The translations under genes were made by a program, and so were the position numbers. From Mycolicibacterium nivoides (GTDB lineage: Bacteria > Actinomycetota > Actinomycetes > Mycobacteriales > Mycobacteriaceae), in the NCBI RefSeq assembly GCF_003855255.1, contig NZ_CP034072.1:62001-126000 (forward strand): a stretch of 64,000 nt of DNA, read 5' to 3'. The stretch's first letter is position 1. Each line of letters begins with the position of its first letter. Positions 1-8,513 of the stretch are shown in pieces. The notes beneath the pieces were generated by a model, which was not told where the DNA came from, did no database searches, and saw only the letters and a list, made by a program, of their open reading frames with translations.

Positions 1-67
1 GCAACGATGCGGCAGCAAAGAAACCCGAGGGGCCGGAGCCGACGATCGCTACATGATATGGGCGCAT
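1..67 (-). CDS. fprA: FprA-type NADPH-ferredoxin reductase, N-terminal fragment
   Basis: Only the first 22 codons lie in the window; the gene runs off the left edge. The translation begins MRPYHVAIVGSGPSGFFAA, which contains the GxGPSG dinucleotide-binding turn that starts the FAD domain of FprA, an adrenodoxin-reductase-like flavoprotein that moves electrons between NADPH and ferredoxin. The ATG is at 65-67, and a purine-rich AGAAGG lies a few bases upstream on the minus strand. It is divergent from prfB, as in M. tuberculosis, with about 150 bases of promoter region between. The identity rests on the short N-terminus plus this gene order. Confidence 0.85.
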   Translation of the reverse strand, partial: MRPYHVAIVGSGPSGFFAAASL

Positions 68-217
68 ACCCTGCCTTCTTACGAGCGGAAAAGCCATCAC
101 AGCCCGACTCAACTGCGTGCTGTGACGGGTACCACCCGATGCTAAACACAGATCGTCGGCGGTGCCGCCAGTCGGAGAGAACTGCCGCCGAAATGCCGCC
201 GGGTACCCTGAACATTC

Positions 218-1336
218 GTGGATCCAGACCGCCAAGCAGCCGTAGCCGCACTCGACACCACCCTGACGACCGTGGAGCGGGTGCTCGACATCGATGGCCT
301 GCGCCAGCGGATCGACATGCTCGAGCAGCAGGCCTCCGACCCGAACCTCTGGGACGACCAGTCGCGGGCGCAGAAAGTCACCAGTGAGCTCTCGCATGCG
401 CAGAGTGAGATGCGCCGGGTGCAGGACCTGCGTCAGCGCGTCGACGACCTGCCGGTGCTGTTCGAACTGGCTTTTGAAGAAGCCGGAGCAGAAGGTGACG
501 ATGCGGTCGCCGAGGCCGACGCCGAACTCGCCAAGCTTCGCGAGGAGATCGAGACCCTCGAGGTCCGCACCCTGCTCTCGGGTGAGTACGACGAGCGCGA
601 GGCCGTCGTGACGATCCGCTCCGGCGCCGGTGGCGTCGACGCCGCGGACTGGGCCGAGATGCTGATGCGGATGTACATCCGATGGGCGGAGAAGCACGAC
701 TACCCGGTCGAGGTGTTCGACACCTCCTACGCCGAGGAAGCCGGGATCAAGAGCGCGACCTTCGCCGTGCACGCCCCGTTCGCCTACGGCACCCTCTCGG
801 TCGAGCAGGGCACCCACCGGCTGGTCCGGATCAGCCCGTTCGACAACCAGAGCCGGCGCCAGACGTCGTTCGCCGACGTCGAGGTGCTCCCCGTCGTGGA
901 AACCACCGACCACATCGACATTCCCGAAGGGGATCTGCGCGTCGACGTGTACCGCTCCAGCGGTCCCGGCGGGCAGTCGGTGAACACCACCGACTCCGCT
1001 GTCCGGCTCACCCACATCCCCACCGGTATCGTGGTGACCTGTCAGAACGAGAAGTCCCAGCTGCAGAACAAGGTCGCGGCCATGCGCGTGCTGCAGGCAC
1101 GGCTGCTGGAGCGCAAGCGATTGGAAGAGCGCGCCGAGATGGATGCGCTCAAGGGCGACGGTGGCAGCTCGTGGGGTAACCAGATGCGGTCCTATGTTCT
1201 GCACCCCTATCAGATGGTGAAGGATCTGCGCACCGAGTACGAGGTCGGAAACCCGGCCACGGTGCTGGACGGAGACATCGACGGATTCCTGGAAGCAGGG
1301 ATCAGATGGCGCAACAGAAAAGATGACGACGACTAA
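218..1336 (+). CDS. prfB: Peptide chain release factor 2
   Basis: RF2 recognises UGA and UAA in the ribosomal A site and triggers peptidyl-tRNA hydrolysis. The 372-residue protein has a coiled N-terminal domain, the anticodon-like SPF tripeptide at residues 206-208 and the catalytic GGQ at 251-253 within [10 protein letters not shown]. The start is a GTG at 218 (VDPDRQAA...), matching the N-terminus of mycobacterial RF2. The reading frame is continuous, so the programmed +1 frameshift that autoregulates RF2 in enterobacteria is absent. It heads a long same-strand run (mscS, Pro-rich protein, ftsE, ftsX, smpB), and the next gene overlaps its end by 14 bases. Confidence 0.97.
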   Translation: MDPDRQAAVAALDTTLTTVERVLDIDGLRQRIDMLEQQASDPNLWDDQSRAQKVTSELSHAQSEMRRVQDLRQRVDDLPVLFELAFEEAGAEGDDAVAEADAELAKLREEIETLEVRTLLSGEYDEREAVVTIRSGAGGVDAADWAEMLMRMYIRWAEKHDYPVEVFDTSYAEEAGIKSATFAVHAPFAYGTLSVEQGTHRLVRISPFDNQSRRQTSFADVEVLPVVETTDHIDIPEGDLRVDVYRSSGPGGQSVNTTDSAVRLTHIPTGIVVTCQNEKSQLQNKVAAMRVLQARLLERKRLEERAEMDALKGDGGSSWGNQMRSYVLHPYQMVKDLRTEYEVGNPATVLDGDIDGFLEAGIRWRNRKDDDD

Positions 1337-2300
1337 TACGGTGCTAGCCCTTCCCCTCGCCGAGCGCTGGCACGATTTCTGGCACGGCGAGATCGGCGTG
1401 TGGATCCTGACCACCGGGCTGCACATCGCCCTGCTGCTGATCGGCGGCCTGCTCGCCGCGCGCTTCATCAACTGGGCCGCGCAACGCGTCGTGCGCCGGA
1501 TCGACGCCGAGTATCAGGAAAGCGACGCGCTGGTGCGCTCGGAGAGCGCCAAGCACCGGCAGGCCGTTGCCTCGGTGATCTCGTGGGTGTCGGTCGCAGT
1601 CCTTTTCATCATCGTGCTCGTCGAGGTCACCGATGCCCTCCAGGTGCCGGTCGCCTCCCTGGTCGCCCCGGCCGCCGTGCTCGGTGCCGCGCTCGGTTTC
1701 GGTGCGCAGCGCATCGTGCAGGACCTGCTCGCGGGTTTCTTCATCATCACCGAGAAGCAGTACGGCTTCGGTGACCTCGTCAGGCTGACGATCGCTGCCG
1801 CCAACGAGGCGGAGGGCACGGTCGAGGACGTCACGCTGCGCGTCACCAAGCTGCGGTCATCCGAGGGCGAGATGTACACCGTGCCCAACGGCCAGATCGT
1901 CAAGGCGCTGAACCTGTCCAAGGACTGGGCACGCGCGGTCGTCGACATCCCGGTCCCGGTGAGCGTCGACCTCAACCTGGTCAACGACGTGCTCAATGAC
2001 GTCGCCGAGAAGGCGGCCGACGACGGCGAGCTGTCCAAGCTGCTGCTCGACAAGCCCCAACTGATGGGCGTGGAGAGCATCGGACTCGACACCGTGAACC
2101 TGCGGATGGTCGCGCGGACCCTGCCGGGCAAACAGTTCGACGTGGGCCGACGGTTGCGGGTACGGGTGGTGCGAGCGCTGCGTCGAGCCGGCGTGGTGAC
2201 GTCGTCGGACGCGTCGGTCGCCGCAGCGGGGGACTTCATGAATCAGCCCGCTGTCACCGAGAAGGTCGCGATGCCTCCGGCCGAGGAGCCGAAGAAGTGA
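1323..2300 (+). CDS. MscS-family mechanosensitive channel
   Basis: Small-conductance mechanosensitive channel family protein, 325 residues, predicted in the cytoplasmic membrane, where such channels release solutes on hypo-osmotic shock. Hydrophobic segments lie near residues 21-55 and 78-105. A Gly/Ala-rich pore-type helix ([22 protein letters not shown], about 115-140) leads into the beta domain. The ATG at 1323 overlaps the end of prfB, and the stop overlaps the following GTG, so the genes are translationally linked. The M. tuberculosis gene in this position is annotated only as a membrane protein. The MscS assignment comes from the pore-helix pattern. The tail after residue 300 is Ala/Pro/Glu-rich. 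Confidence 0.85.
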   Translation: MTTTNTVLALPLAERWHDFWHGEIGVWILTTGLHIALLLIGGLLAARFINWAAQRVVRRIDAEYQESDALVRSESAKHRQAVASVISWVSVAVLFIIVLVEVTDALQVPVASLVAPAAVLGAALGFGAQRIVQDLLAGFFIITEKQYGFGDLVRLTIAAANEAEGTVEDVTLRVTKLRSSEGEMYTVPNGQIVKALNLSKDWARAVVDIPVPVSVDLNLVNDVLNDVAEKAADDGELSKLLLDKPQLMGVESIGLDTVNLRMVARTLPGKQFDVGRRLRVRVVRALRRAGVVTSSDASVAAAGDFMNQPAVTEKVAMPPAEEPKK

Positions 2301-2824
2301 AATTCGACTTCACCCGGGTGACCGATGCCATCACCAAGCTCTGGCACAGCCGCGTCGGCCGGATCCGCACGTCCACGGTGGTGCTGATCATCGTGTTCAT
2401 CGCGCTGTCGTGGGTGCAGCAGGAGTACCGGCCCCAGCAGCCCGCACCGAAGTCGCCCGACACCCAGGTGGTGCCGCCCGGATTCGTGCCCGATCCCGAC
2501 TACACCTGGGTGCCGCGCACCAAGGTGCAGGCGCCCCGCACCACGACGCCGACCGAGACGCCGGAGACCACCGAGACCACGATCCCGACGACCACGACGC
2601 CGACCGAGACGCCGGAGACCACCGAGACCACCATTCCCGGTGCGCCGACGAGCCCGACCACGACGCCGCCGCCGGGTGCTCCGCGGACGACGGTGATCGA
2701 TCCGGACGGTCCCGGACTGCTTCCGCCCATCACGTTGCCGGTGTTCCCGGGGCCGGCGCCGAGTCCCACGGTCGAGCAGCAGCAACCCGGCCTGGAGCCG
2801 GTGGCACCGACATTGCCGCGATAG
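2297..2824 (+). CDS. Pro/Thr-rich single-pass membrane protein
   Basis: Protein of 175 residues with a short basic cytoplasmic N-terminus, one hydrophobic segment (VVLIIVFIALSWV, about residues 27-39) and a long extracytoplasmic tail dominated by Pro, Thr and Glu. The tail holds two tandem copies of a 17-residue unit (TPTETPETTETTIP...). It corresponds in position and composition to the proline-rich membrane protein before ftsE in M. tuberculosis. Its function is unknown; the place between a mechanosensitive channel and FtsEX suggests an envelope or cell-wall-spanning role (inference). The GTG start at 2297 overlaps the mscS stop in a GTGA arrangement. Confidence 0.8.
   Translation: MKFDFTRVTDAITKLWHSRVGRIRTSTVVLIIVFIALSWVQQEYRPQQPAPKSPDTQVVPPGFVPDPDYTWVPRTKVQAPRTTTPTETPETTETTIPTTTTPTETPETTETTIPGAPTSPTTTPPPGAPRTTVIDPDGPGLLPPITLPVFPGPAPSPTVEQQQPGLEPVAPTLPR
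2540..2631 (+). repeat. 51-bp in-frame tandem repeat
   Basis: Two copies that share 41 identical bases (2540-2580 and 2591-2631), offset by 51 bases (17 codons), inside the Pro/Thr-rich tail of the preceding gene. Such repeats can change copy number without a frameshift, so the length of the extracytoplasmic stalk may vary between strains. Confidence 0.85.
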
Positions 2825-2852
2825 CCTGACCTGCCCGATGCTTTCGCCCCGC

Positions 2853-2858
2853 TACACT
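2853..2858 (+). promoter_or_regulatory. Candidate -10 element for ftsEX
   Basis: TACACT fits the mycobacterial TANNNT -10 pattern and ends 8 bases before the GTG at 2867 and 11 before the ATG at 2870. The resulting transcript would be leaderless or nearly so, giving ftsEX a promoter separate from prfB. No clear -35 element is visible. Confidence 0.4.
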
Positions 2859-2869
2859 GGCGTGCCGTG

Positions 2870-3559
2870 ATGATCACCCTCGACCACGTGACGAAGCACT
2901 ACAAGTCTTCGGCGCGCCCAGCGCTCGACGACGTCTCGTTGAAAATCGACAAGGGTGAGTTCGTCTTCCTGATCGGCCCGTCGGGTTCGGGCAAGTCGAC
3001 GTTCATGCGGCTGCTGCTGGCAGCCGAGACGCCCACCACCGGTGACATCCGGGTGTCCAAGTTCCACGTCAACAAGCTCGCCGGCCGGCACGTGCCGAAC
3101 CTGCGCCAGGTCATCGGCTGCGTGTTCCAGGACTTCCGGCTGCTACAGCAGAAGACCGTGTTCGAGAACGTGGCGTTCGCCCTTGAGGTGATCGGCAAGC
3201 GCGGCGAGGTGATCAACCGGGTGGTCCCGGACGTGCTGGAGATGGTCGGTCTGTCCGGCAAGGCCAACCGGCTGCCGAGCGAACTGTCCGGTGGCGAGCA
3301 GCAGCGTGTCGCCATCGCGCGGGCCTTCGTCAACCGCCCGCTGGTCCTGATCGCCGACGAGCCCACCGGAAACTTGGATCCCGAGACCAGCAAGGACATC
3401 ATGGATCTGCTGGAGCGGATCAACCGCACCGGAACCACGGTGCTGATGGCCACCCACGACCATCACATCGTCGACTCCATGCGTCAGCGGGTCGTCGAAC
3501 TCGAACTCGGCCGGCTGATCCGTGATGAGCAGCGCGGCGTCTACGGAATGGATCGCTAA
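2870..3559 (+). CDS. ftsE: Cell-division ABC ATPase FtsE
   Basis: ATPase of the FtsEX complex, which couples the cytoplasmic divisome to activation of peptidoglycan hydrolases (RipC in mycobacteria). The 229-residue protein shows Walker [10 protein letters not shown] at 36-44, the ABC signature LSGGEQQ at 139-145, Walker B LVLIADEP from 158 and the H-loop THDHHIV near 195-201. The ATG at 2870 is preferred because the protein then begins [11 protein letters not shown] as in M. tuberculosis FtsE; a GTG three bases upstream is the alternative. It is directly adjacent to ftsX with no spacer. Confidence 0.97.
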   Translation: MITLDHVTKHYKSSARPALDDVSLKIDKGEFVFLIGPSGSGKSTFMRLLLAAETPTTGDIRVSKFHVNKLAGRHVPNLRQVIGCVFQDFRLLQQKTVFENVAFALEVIGKRGEVINRVVPDVLEMVGLSGKANRLPSELSGGEQQRVAIARAFVNRPLVLIADEPTGNLDPETSKDIMDLLERINRTGTTVLMATHDHHIVDSMRQRVVELELGRLIRDEQRGVYGMDR

Positions 3560-4456
3560 GTGCGCTTCGGCTTTCTTGTCAATGAAGTTCTGACCGGGCT
3601 TCGTCGCAACGTCACGATGACGGTGGCGATGATCCTGACCACCGCGATCTCGATCGGGTTGTTCGGTGGCGGTCTGCTGGTGGTGCGGCTGGCCGACCAG
3701 TCCCGCGACATCTACCTGGACCGCGTCGAGAGCCAGGTGTTCCTGACCGACGACATCTCGGCCAACGATCCCAACTGCGACGAAGAAGCGTGCAAGTCGC
3801 TGTACCGCATGATCGACGACCGCGACGACGTGCGCTCGCTGAGCTTCCTCAACCGCGAGCAGGCCTACGACGACGCGATCAAGAAGTTCCCGCAGTACAA
3901 GGATGTCGCGGGCAAGGACGCGTTCCCGGCGTCGTTCATCGTCAAGCTCAACGACCCCGAGCAGCACGAGGCGTTCGACAAGGCGATGCAGGGGCAGCCC
4001 GGTGTGCTCAACGTGCTCAACCAGAAGGACCTGATCGACCGCTTGTTCGCGGTGCTCGACGGTCTCAGCAGCGTCGCATTCGCGGTGGCGCTGGTGCAGG
4101 CGGTGGGTGCGGTGCTGCTGATCGCCAACATGGTTCAGGTGGCCGCGTACACGCGGCGCACCGAGATCGGCATCATGCGACTGGTCGGCGCGACCCGCTG
4201 GTACACCCAGTTGCCGTTCCTCGTGGAGGCGATGATCGCGGCCCTGATCGGTGTGGTGATCGCGATCGTCGGGCTGATCGTGGTGCGAGCGGTGTTCCTG
4301 GAGAAGGCGCTCGACCAGTTTTATCAGTCGAATTTGATTGCCCGGGTCGACTACGCTGACGTGCTCTACTTCAGCGCACCGTGGATGCTGTTCCTCGGCC
4401 TGGCGATGTCCGGCATCACCGCGTATGTGACGCTGCGGCTCTACATACGAAGGTAG
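3560..4456 (+). CDS. ftsX: Cell-division membrane protein FtsX
   Basis: Membrane partner of FtsE, 298 residues. There is one transmembrane helix near residues 22-44, then a large extracytoplasmic loop of roughly 115 residues carrying two close cysteines ([11 protein letters not shown]). Three more helices follow at about 165-190, 215-245 and 270-293, the standard FtsX topology. In mycobacteria the loop binds the hydrolase RipC. The loop cysteines could form a disulphide. The GTG start immediately follows the ftsE stop codon. Confidence 0.96.
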   Translation: MRFGFLVNEVLTGLRRNVTMTVAMILTTAISIGLFGGGLLVVRLADQSRDIYLDRVESQVFLTDDISANDPNCDEEACKSLYRMIDDRDDVRSLSFLNREQAYDDAIKKFPQYKDVAGKDAFPASFIVKLNDPEQHEAFDKAMQGQPGVLNVLNQKDLIDRLFAVLDGLSSVAFAVALVQAVGAVLLIANMVQVAAYTRRTEIGIMRLVGATRWYTQLPFLVEAMIAALIGVVIAIVGLIVVRAVFLEKALDQFYQSNLIARVDYADVLYFSAPWMLFLGLAMSGITAYVTLRLYIRR

Positions 4457-4466
4457 TCGTGAACTA

Positions 4467-4958
4467 GTGGCGACCAAGAAGTCCAGCCCCGCCGGCAATA
4501 AGCAGATTGTGGCCAGCAATCGCAAGGCGCGGCACAACTACATGATTCTCGATACCTATGAGGCGGGTATCGCGTTGATGGGCACCGAGGTCAAGAGCCT
4601 GCGCGAAGGTCAGGCCTCACTGGCCGACGCGTTCGCCACCGTCGACGACGGCGAGATCTGGCTGCGCAACGTGCACATCGCCGAGTACCACCACGGCACC
4701 TGGACCAACCACGCGCCGCGGCGCAACCGCAAGCTGCTGTTGCACCGCAGGGAGATCGACAACCTGATCGGCAAGATCCGCGACGGCAACCTCACGCTGG
4801 TGCCGTTGTCGATGTACTTCTCCGACGGCAAGGTCAAGGTCGAGTTGGCGCTGGCCCGCGGCAAACAGGCCCACGACAAACGTCAGGACCTGGCCAAGCG
4901 CGACGCCGACCGGGAGATCACCCGCGAGTTGGGCCGCCGGGCCAAGGGCATGTCCTGA
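4467..4958 (+). CDS. smpB: tmRNA-binding protein SmpB
   Basis: SmpB binds the tRNA-like domain of tmRNA and brings it to stalled ribosomes. The 163-residue protein has the typical beta-barrel segments ([20 protein letters not shown] and VKSLREG) and a basic C-terminal tail ([18 protein letters not shown]) that folds in the mRNA channel. The GTG start at 4467 lies 10 bases after ftsX. Its RNA partner ssrA is encoded 0.7 kb downstream on the same strand, so both parts of trans-translation are together. Confidence 0.97.
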   Translation: MATKKSSPAGNKQIVASNRKARHNYMILDTYEAGIALMGTEVKSLREGQASLADAFATVDDGEIWLRNVHIAEYHHGTWTNHAPRRNRKLLLHRREIDNLIGKIRDGNLTLVPLSMYFSDGKVKVELALARGKQAHDKRQDLAKRDADREITRELGRRAKGMS

Positions 4959-4965
4959 GCACCGC

Positions 4966-5021
4966 GAGCGACCGTGTCTGTACGCCGACACGCCGTCAAT
5001 GGCGTACTCGGACGGTCGCTC
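4966..5021. terminator. Imperfect hairpin after smpB
   Basis: A perfect 10-bp stem (GAGCGACCGT at 4966-4975 with its complement at 5012-5021) encloses a second 6-bp stem (TACGCC at 4981-4986 with GGCGTA at 5001-5006). It lies just after the smpB stop and has no U tract. It may be a tailless mycobacterial terminator or an interspersed palindromic repeat. Confidence 0.45.
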
Positions 5022-5052
5022 GTCGCGGCCTTGGGGTGTCGTCGTCGGAAGT

Positions 5053-5589
5053 ATGGAACTGATGGGTCCGATCGATCTGTTGCGGGACGAGATTGTCCGG
5101 AGCGGTCTGCTCGCGGTGCCAGTGGCCGACGACGGATTCGTTCATGGCACTGCTCGGATGCCCGCGATCGGGATCGATGTCAACGTGAACGTCGACCCCG
5201 AACTCGACGACCGCCCCGATCCGGATGCCGCTGTGCTCCTCGGTCGTATTGAGCGACTGCTCGCGATCACCCCCGAGCAATGGGCTCGGACCATCGACTC
5301 GATCGCGGAGGAGATCGAGGAGGCGGTCGGCGATCAGCCCGTCCACGAGACCACCGACCTGCGCGACGACCTGGTGCTCGCGTCAACCGTTGTCTTTCAC
5401 GACGCGTTCCTGCTGTCGTTCGGCGCGCCGAAGCAGTTCCCTGACAGCTGGGTCCGCGTGCAGCTCGATCCGGATTTCGACGTCGACGGCGTCAGCGTGG
5501 ACGACAAGGACGACGATATCGAGGTCATCGAATTCGATTCCGGCGACGACCTCCTCGACCACCTCAGCGCCGCAGCCGACGACCGCTAG
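5053..5589 (+). CDS. Acidic conserved hypothetical protein
   Basis: I do not recognise this family. From the ATG at 5053 it is 178 residues, soluble and strongly acidic, especially the last 40 residues (VDDKDDDIEVIEFDSGDDLLDHL). It has no signal peptide or membrane segment. The middle (LASTVVFHDAFLLSFGAPKQFPDSWVRVQLDPDFD) looks like a compact alpha/beta fold. The frame is open from 4999, but that would place the start inside the preceding hairpin. ATG 5062 (MGPIDLLRDE) is another possible start and has better spacing from GGAAG at 5047-5051. It lies between smpB and ssrA, transcribed in the same direction. Confidence 0.65.
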   Translation: MELMGPIDLLRDEIVRSGLLAVPVADDGFVHGTARMPAIGIDVNVNVDPELDDRPDPDAAVLLGRIERLLAITPEQWARTIDSIAEEIEEAVGDQPVHETTDLRDDLVLASTVVFHDAFLLSFGAPKQFPDSWVRVQLDPDFDVDGVSVDDKDDDIEVIEFDSGDDLLDHLSAAADDR

Positions 5590-5627
5590 CGGGCGTGAGC
5601 GACACGAAAACACCTCGGAATAATGGC

Positions 5628-5658
5628 TTGGCGTTCGCCGTTGAGTCTGGCGTACCAT
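5628..5658 (+). promoter_or_regulatory. ssrA promoter
   Basis: TTGGCG (5628-5633) and TACCAT (5653-5658) with a 19-base spacer form a SigA-type promoter. The expected start near 5665 gives a precursor leader of about 27 bases. The leader contains a 7-bp hairpin (CCTGCCG 5666-5672 with CGGCAGG 5678-5684) just before the mature 5' end. Confidence 0.55.
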
Positions 5659-5691
5659 TGACTGTCCTGCCGAGATTCGGCAGGGATGCGA

Positions 5692-6059
5692 GGGGCTGAT
5701 CGGTTTCGACTTCGCGCATCGAATCAAGGGAAGCGTGCCGGTGCAGGCAAGAGACCACCGTAAGCGTCGTTGCAACCAATTAAGCGCCGATTCCAATCAG
5801 CGCGACTACGCACTCGCTGCCTAAGCGACTGCGTGTCTGTCAGACCGGGAGCGCCCTCGGCCCGGACCCTGGCATCAGCTAGAGGGACCCACCCACGGGT
5901 TCGGTCGCGGGACCTGTGGGGACATCAAACAGCGACTGGGATCGTCATCTCGGCTTGTTCGCGTGACTGAGAGATCCGAGTAGAGGCAAAGCGAACTGCG
6001 CACGGAGAAGCCTCGAGGAAGTGCCGTAGGACCCGGGTTCAATTCCCGGCAGCTCCACC
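5692..6059 (+). ncRNA. ssrA: Transfer-messenger RNA (tmRNA)
   Basis: The RNA begins GGGGCTGATCGGTTTCGACT and ends with a T arm (GGGTTCAATTCCC) and AGCTCC, which pairs with the 5' GGGGCT to form the alanyl acceptor stem. The tag frame is 5786-5824 and encodes ADSNQRDYALAA then TAA. With the tRNA-borne Ala this gives a tag ending in the ALAA degron read by Clp proteases. The last base of the CCA end is not encoded (the genome has CCG). The tag differs from the M. tuberculosis tag at one residue (Asn for His after the first Ser). Its protein partner smpB is nearby. Confidence 0.97.
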
Positions 6060-6068
6060 GGAAAGATG

Positions 6069-6104
6069 CAGGTCAGGGATCTAATCCCTGACCTGTTTTC
6101 TTTT
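6069..6104 (+). terminator. Rho-independent terminator of ssrA
   Basis: A perfect 12-bp stem (CAGGTCAGGGAT at 6069-6080, complement at 6084-6095) with a 3-base loop is followed by TTTTCTTTTC. This is a strong intrinsic terminator, unusual in a genome where U tracts are rare. Confidence 0.93.
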
Positions 6105-6189
6105 CCGTCACCATGTCGTGGCGGTGGAATCTCCCGCGGTCCGTCAGGCAAGGATGTTCATTCTTCCTGGATACGGGTTAGGTTGAGGA

Positions 6190-7137
6190 ATGTTCTCTCG
6201 CCGCATTCACAGCCCTCAGGCGGGCAGTGCGCGGTCAGGTGGTCGCTGGGTCGGGCTTGGCGCTGCTGCACTTCTCACCTCTGGTATCCCACTCGTAGGA
6301 CTCTCCGCACCGCCGACAGCGGCTGCCGCCGACTGCGCCGATGCGGAGGTGGTCTTCGCACGGGGCACGGATGAGCCGGCCGGTATGGGCCGGGTCGGCG
6401 ATGCCTTCGTCGATTCGCTGCGCAAGCAGGCCGTCGGCATGAACATCACCTCTTATGGGGTGAACTACAAGGCCAGCAAGCTGCAGCTGCACGGTGGTGA
6501 CGGCGCCAAAGACGCGATTTCCCACATCAAGTCCACGCTGTCCTCCTGCCCCGACACCAAGATCGTGCTCGGTGGCTACTCGCAGGGTGCGAGCGTGATC
6601 AACATCGTGGCCGGCAACCCGCTCGGTGGCATCACCTGGGGCGATTCGCTCCCGGCTCAGTACGCGGACAACGTCGCGGCCATCACTACTTTCGGCGACG
6701 TGGGTACCCGCACCAAGCAATCGATATCAACCCAGAGCGCACTGTATGGGTCCAAGGCGATCGACCTGTGCAACCCCATGGATCCGATCTGTCATGAGGG
6801 CCAGGGCAACGAATGGAGTGGACACACCGAGGGCTACGTCCCCGTGTACACCACCCAGGCGGCGGCTTTCGCCGCATCCAAGCTGCTGGCCGGCTCGAGT
6901 CAGACGGTGCCGGGGTACGGCCCGGCGCTGCCGGATTACGGGTACGGCCCGGAAACGCCGGGCTACAGCCAGTACCCGGGCTACGGGTCTGCGCCGGGGT
7001 ACGACCCCAACAGCTCGCTGCACGGTCCGCAACCGGGGTCCAGCCCCGAGACACCCGGATACGGGCAGCAGCCGCCGGTCTCCGGTCCGTCGACACCCGC
7101 GCCTGCCGCGCCGCCCACCGGAATCGGATGGGTCTGA
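6190..7137 (+). CDS. Secreted cutinase-like esterase with Pro/Gly/Tyr-rich tail
   Basis: Member of the mycobacterial cutinase-like (Culp) serine esterases, which hydrolyse ester or lipid substrates outside the cell. There is an N-terminal signal peptide with a hydrophobic core ([16 protein letters not shown]) and an Ala-rich cleavage region (TAAAADC). The nucleophile elbow is GGYSQGA, with Ser131. The second motif [10 protein letters not shown] gives Asp198 and SGHTEGY gives His212, with the 14-residue spacing normal for cutinases. From about residue 235 the protein continues as a low-complexity tail of PGYG-type repeats that ordinary cutinases lack; it may attach the enzyme to the wall or hold it extended (inference). 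Confidence 0.92.
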   Translation: MFSRRIHSPQAGSARSGGRWVGLGAAALLTSGIPLVGLSAPPTAAAADCADAEVVFARGTDEPAGMGRVGDAFVDSLRKQAVGMNITSYGVNYKASKLQLHGGDGAKDAISHIKSTLSSCPDTKIVLGGYSQGASVINIVAGNPLGGITWGDSLPAQYADNVAAITTFGDVGTRTKQSISTQSALYGSKAIDLCNPMDPICHEGQGNEWSGHTEGYVPVYTTQAAAFAASKLLAGSSQTVPGYGPALPDYGYGPETPGYSQYPGYGSAPGYDPNSSLHGPQPGSSPETPGYGQQPPVSGPSTPAPAAPPTGIGWV

Positions 7138-7153
7138 GCGGTTTCAGACCGCT
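7137..7153. terminator. Small shared hairpin between convergent genes
   Basis: AGCGGT (7137-7142) and ACCGCT (7148-7153) form a 6-bp stem with a 5-base loop. It covers the stop codons of the cutinase and of the convergent histidine kinase, which are only six bases apart. It is the only candidate terminator for either gene. Confidence 0.35.
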
Positions 7154-8379
7154 GTCTGCGACGGTAGGGAGATCGCGATCTCGGTGCCGCGGGCATCGTG
7201 GACGTCCAGCACGCCACCAAGCGCCAACACCTTGGCGCGAATCGACGCGAAGCCGATGTGACCGGTTTCGACGCTCAGCGCGAGGCGCTCCGGTTGGATG
7301 CCAACGCCGTCGTCCGCGACGCACAACGTGGCTCGCCCTTCGGACCGCTGCAGGGTGAACGTCAGGTTGTCGGCCTTGGCGTGCTTGATCGCATTCGTCG
7401 AGAACTCTCGCGCCGCGCTGTAGAGCAGGTGATCGGCGTCGGTTCGCAGATCATCGGGCCAATCGTCGAATTCCACGTGGACGGCCAGGTTGGTCCGGGC
7501 CGCGATGCCGTCAGCCAGTGAGGTGATGGCGGCCCTGAGCCCGGCTCGGGCCAGCACCTCGGGGTGCAGTTCACGGACCACGTCGCGAAGCAGTCGGGAG
7601 CACTCGCCGAGCGCCAGATCGACGCGGTCCATCGATTCGGCGGATCCTTCGCGAACCTCTTCCATCTCCCGGCGTGACGCCAGGACATACTGCAGTGCCC
7701 CATCGTGCAGTCTTTCGGACAGGGTTTGCCTCTCGCGCTTTTCGAGGGTGACGATCTCCTCGAGCAGTCGACTTCGTTCCTGGGCCAGCCGGGCGATCGT
7801 CCGCTCTTTCGATTGCTGGATCCACGACAGCGTGACCGACCCCGCGGCCAACCCGAACAACACTCCCGTCGTGGTGAGAATCGAACCCCACGGCTCGTCG
7901 CCGTTGGCGGCCTGGTCTACCCACAGCACGACGACGTATGCGGCGACGGTGGGGACGGCGATCACCGCACTCACGAAGGGATCAAGCTGAGCCGCGGCGA
8001 TCAGTGGGATCAGAAACAGTCCGTAGTGGAGCACATCGGAGGTCCAGGTGTTCGGTGAGCTGAGACCCGATTCCACCGAAAGTATCGACACCACAGCGAC
8101 ATCCGCGAACAACATGAGCAGCGCAACTGAACGCCGGGCCTCGATCCCGGCATGATTGGCCGGCCGCATCGCCCAGAGGCCCCAACAGGCGATCGCCGCT
8201 ATGTAGCCGATCCAGATCAGTCCGTAGGGCCAGCGGTAGGTTTCGGGCGGTTGCAGGAACAACGCGAAGAAGATGAACGCCACCAACAGAATCCGCAGGG
8301 CGAATTGCAGCAGCAGCCCGCGAAAAGCTGCGCCCTGGGCGTATTGCCCCAAAGCCGTTGCCGCCGCGCGCCTGACCAT
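7144..8379 (-). CDS. Membrane sensor histidine kinase, NarL/DesK type, orphan
   Basis: Two-component sensor kinase of 411 residues from the ATG at 8379. Four to six hydrophobic helices occupy roughly residues 20-190, followed by a coiled linker (EERTIARLAQERSRLLEEIV). The HisKA_3-type phosphoacceptor lies in ERLHDGALQ. The HATPase domain shows the N box NAIKHAKA and the G box DDGVGI and ends with GTEIAISLP. The frame extends upstream to 8796, but the extra residues are Arg/Pro-rich and run into the divergent gene, so they are unlikely to be real. No response regulator is adjacent, so its partner must be elsewhere. Confidence 0.85.
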   Translation of the reverse strand: MVRRAAATALGQYAQGAAFRGLLLQFALRILLVAFIFFALFLQPPETYRWPYGLIWIGYIAAIACWGLWAMRPANHAGIEARRSVALLMLFADVAVVSILSVESGLSSPNTWTSDVLHYGLFLIPLIAAAQLDPFVSAVIAVPTVAAYVVVLWVDQAANGDEPWGSILTTTGVLFGLAAGSVTLSWIQQSKERTIARLAQERSRLLEEIVTLEKRERQTLSERLHDGALQYVLASRREMEEVREGSAESMDRVDLALGECSRLLRDVVRELHPEVLARAGLRAAITSLADGIAARTNLAVHVEFDDWPDDLRTDADHLLYSAAREFSTNAIKHAKADNLTFTLQRSEGRATLCVADDGVGIQPERLALSVETGHIGFASIRAKVLALGGVLDVHDARGTEIAISLPSQTAV

Positions 8380-8513
8380 TCTCGACTCCCGCCAACCGCA
8401 AGGTTCGGCAGGAGTATAGGGCGATTCGATCGTGTCCTGAGGCAGGTTAATGAAGTTTCCCCACTTGCCTGCGATCATGGATAACGGTTCCTGCGTGTGA
8501 CGAGACGGGGGAG

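Noticed and set aside
218-1336. Programmed frameshift in prfB
   Set aside because: The frame is continuous from GTG 218 with no in-frame UGA; the frameshift signal is absent.
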